From: Methanoregula sp.
Lineage (GTDB): Archaea; Halobacteriota; Methanomicrobia; Methanomicrobiales; Methanospirillaceae
NCBI GenBank assembly: GCA_030653335.1
Contig: JAURZP010000017.1
Coordinates: forward strand, 1-14,976
Reading direction: 5' to 3'
DNA length: 14,976 nt
In this document: in pieces, positions 14,046 through 14,976 of the stretch
How positions within the stretch are numbered: position 1 is the first letter of the stretch
How the letters are laid out: each line of letters opens with the position of its first letter
The notes under the pieces: generated by a model
Database searches by the model: none
Told to the model about the DNA's origin: nothing
The model's input: only the letters and a program-made list of their open reading frames with translations
Position numbers and translations under genes: made by a program

Positions 14046-14976
14046 ATGGACCTGCGACATAAAGCGGTATGGGGTTTTACAGGTGTTATCGTAGTCACCA
14101 TGGTCATCCTTGCGGGCCTGTCCTATTTTATTATACTGGGCAATTACGAAAATCTCGAGTCCACCTATGTCCGTTCCGATGTAAATCTTGTCACCAAGAA
14201 TATCGATAGTGAAGTCATTAACCTGAAATCCAATGCCCCGGACTGGGGTGCATGGGATGACACCTATGCCTTTGTCCAGGGAGAAAAACCGGATTTTACA
14301 GCAGTCAACCTTGTTAATGCCACGTTCAGGACCCTGCGTGCCGGATTTATCATCATCACCGACCGGGAGGGCAGGATTCGCTATGGAGAGGGGTACGATC
14401 TGGCTTCTGACACTCCCGTGCCGCTCCGTTCTGATCTTGTTGCAGAACTTGCACAGAACCAGTCCCCGTTACGCATGGTCGGAGCTACAAGCGGAGTATC
14501 AGGGTTCCTCAGCCTGCCGGAAGGGCCGGTCATTCTCAGTTCATACCCAGTGCTTCACAGCGACTACACCGGGCCTGCACAGGGCACCGTGATCATCGGC
14601 CGGTATGTGGATGATGCGGAGATCCGGCTCCTGACCGCAGGTACCACCCCTACCTTTTCCATCCAGCCATTCGATCAAGCTATTATCCCACCGGCAGATC
14701 TCGCCCTGCTCACGGGAACCGGTGATACTGCGATCGTTGTCCACCCCCTGGACGAGAACCTGGTGGAAGGACAAAAGGTGCTTCGGGATATTTATGGCAG
14801 GGACGCCCTCCTGCTCACCGTTCAGGTACCCCGCGATATCTACCAGCAGGGAAAGAAGACCATCCTCTTTTTCATCGTGCTCCAGCTCGGGATCGTGCTC
14901 GTAGTGGGCATTCTCGGCATCATTGTCCTTGACAGGATGGTGCTTGCACGCATGAGCGCCATCAGTTCGGATATCA
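14046..14976 (+). CDS. CHASE4-domain membrane receptor (3' end off window)
   Basis: 310 codons are visible from the ATG at 14046; the frame is open at the edge. A membrane helix at about 8-31 is followed by an outside domain (about 32-270) with CHASE4 features: DVNLVTKNIDSEVINLKS, then DWGAWDDTYAFVQG (66-79), the NLVNATF stretch and FIIITDREGRIRYG. A second helix at about 272-296 leads into what looks like the start of a HAMP domain (MVLARMSAI). CHASE4 proteins are usually sensor histidine kinases or diguanylate-cyclase-like receptors; in this neighbourhood a histidine kinase with PAS domains is the likely continuation (inference). The ligand is unknown. It lies 286 bases after the giant kinase with its own TATA box, so it is probably a separate unit. 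Confidence 0.9.
   Translation, partial: MDLRHKAVWGFTGVIVVTMVILAGLSYFIILGNYENLESTYVRSDVNLVTKNIDSEVINLKSNAPDWGAWDDTYAFVQGEKPDFTAVNLVNATFRTLRAGFIIITDREGRIRYGEGYDLASDTPVPLRSDLVAELAQNQSPLRMVGATSGVSGFLSLPEGPVILSSYPVLHSDYTGPAQGTVIIGRYVDDAEIRLLTAGTTPTFSIQPFDQAIIPPADLALLTGTGDTAIVVHPLDENLVEGQKVLRDIYGRDALLLTVQVPRDIYQQGKKTILFFIVLQLGIVLVVGILGIIVLDRMVLARMSAISSDI

Noticed and set aside
1..14976. tRNA, rRNA, CRISPR arrays, IS elements
   Set aside because: I looked for tRNA-like ends, evenly spaced direct repeats with spacers and transposase motifs and saw none; a covariance-model scan would be needed to exclude small RNAs.

Overview
The window looks like chromosome of a methanogenic archaeon of the Methanomicrobiales (Methanoregula-like). 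The reasons are an AqpM-type aquaporin sequence, a DUF2180-type zinc-finger mini-protein, an archaeal His-type Thi4 and a free-standing ThiN, large PAS-rich histidine kinases of the 'RHDIRNQL' type, and archaeal TATA promoters with few Shine-Dalgarno leaders. This taxonomic placement is inference from remembered families; no search was run.

Left part (1-5104): two paralogous minus-strand cassettes about 4 kb apart. Each has a 20-bp palindrome next to a TATA element, a 148-residue helix-turn-helix protein with a CxxCx5C cluster, and an ATGA-coupled membrane protein. The two membrane proteins share only an N-terminal HEWMGWCPxA tag; beyond it one carries two membrane helices plus a PH-like domain (cut by the window edge) and the other about six membrane helices. 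Between the cassettes lie thiamine genes thiN and thi4 on the minus strand, and a plus-strand pair of a tiny Cys-rich protein and an aquaporin. The aquaporin has lost about 80 residues, including the first NPA motif, and its second NPA is NTA.

Middle (5270-6950): an intact Fic-domain protein with a C-terminal winged helix, then about 700 bp without an intact gene. That stretch holds a 12-bp tandem repeat and a previously hidden pseudogene of an antibiotic-biosynthesis-monooxygenase (ABM) family protein with two in-frame stop codons.

Right part (7032-14976): three signal-transduction genes on the plus strand. The first is a membrane-bound kinase-like protein whose phospho-acceptor His is Asn and whose G2 box is degraded, so it is probably a pseudokinase. 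The second is a 1588-residue cytoplasmic protein with a receiver domain, nine PAS domains and an intact kinase core. The third is a CHASE4 receptor running off the right edge.

The best candidate for an undescribed system is the duplicated palindrome / Cys-HTH / GWCP-tagged membrane-protein cassette. The conserved block stops just after the tag, so the regulator, its operator and the tag appear to travel as a unit joined to interchangeable membrane modules.
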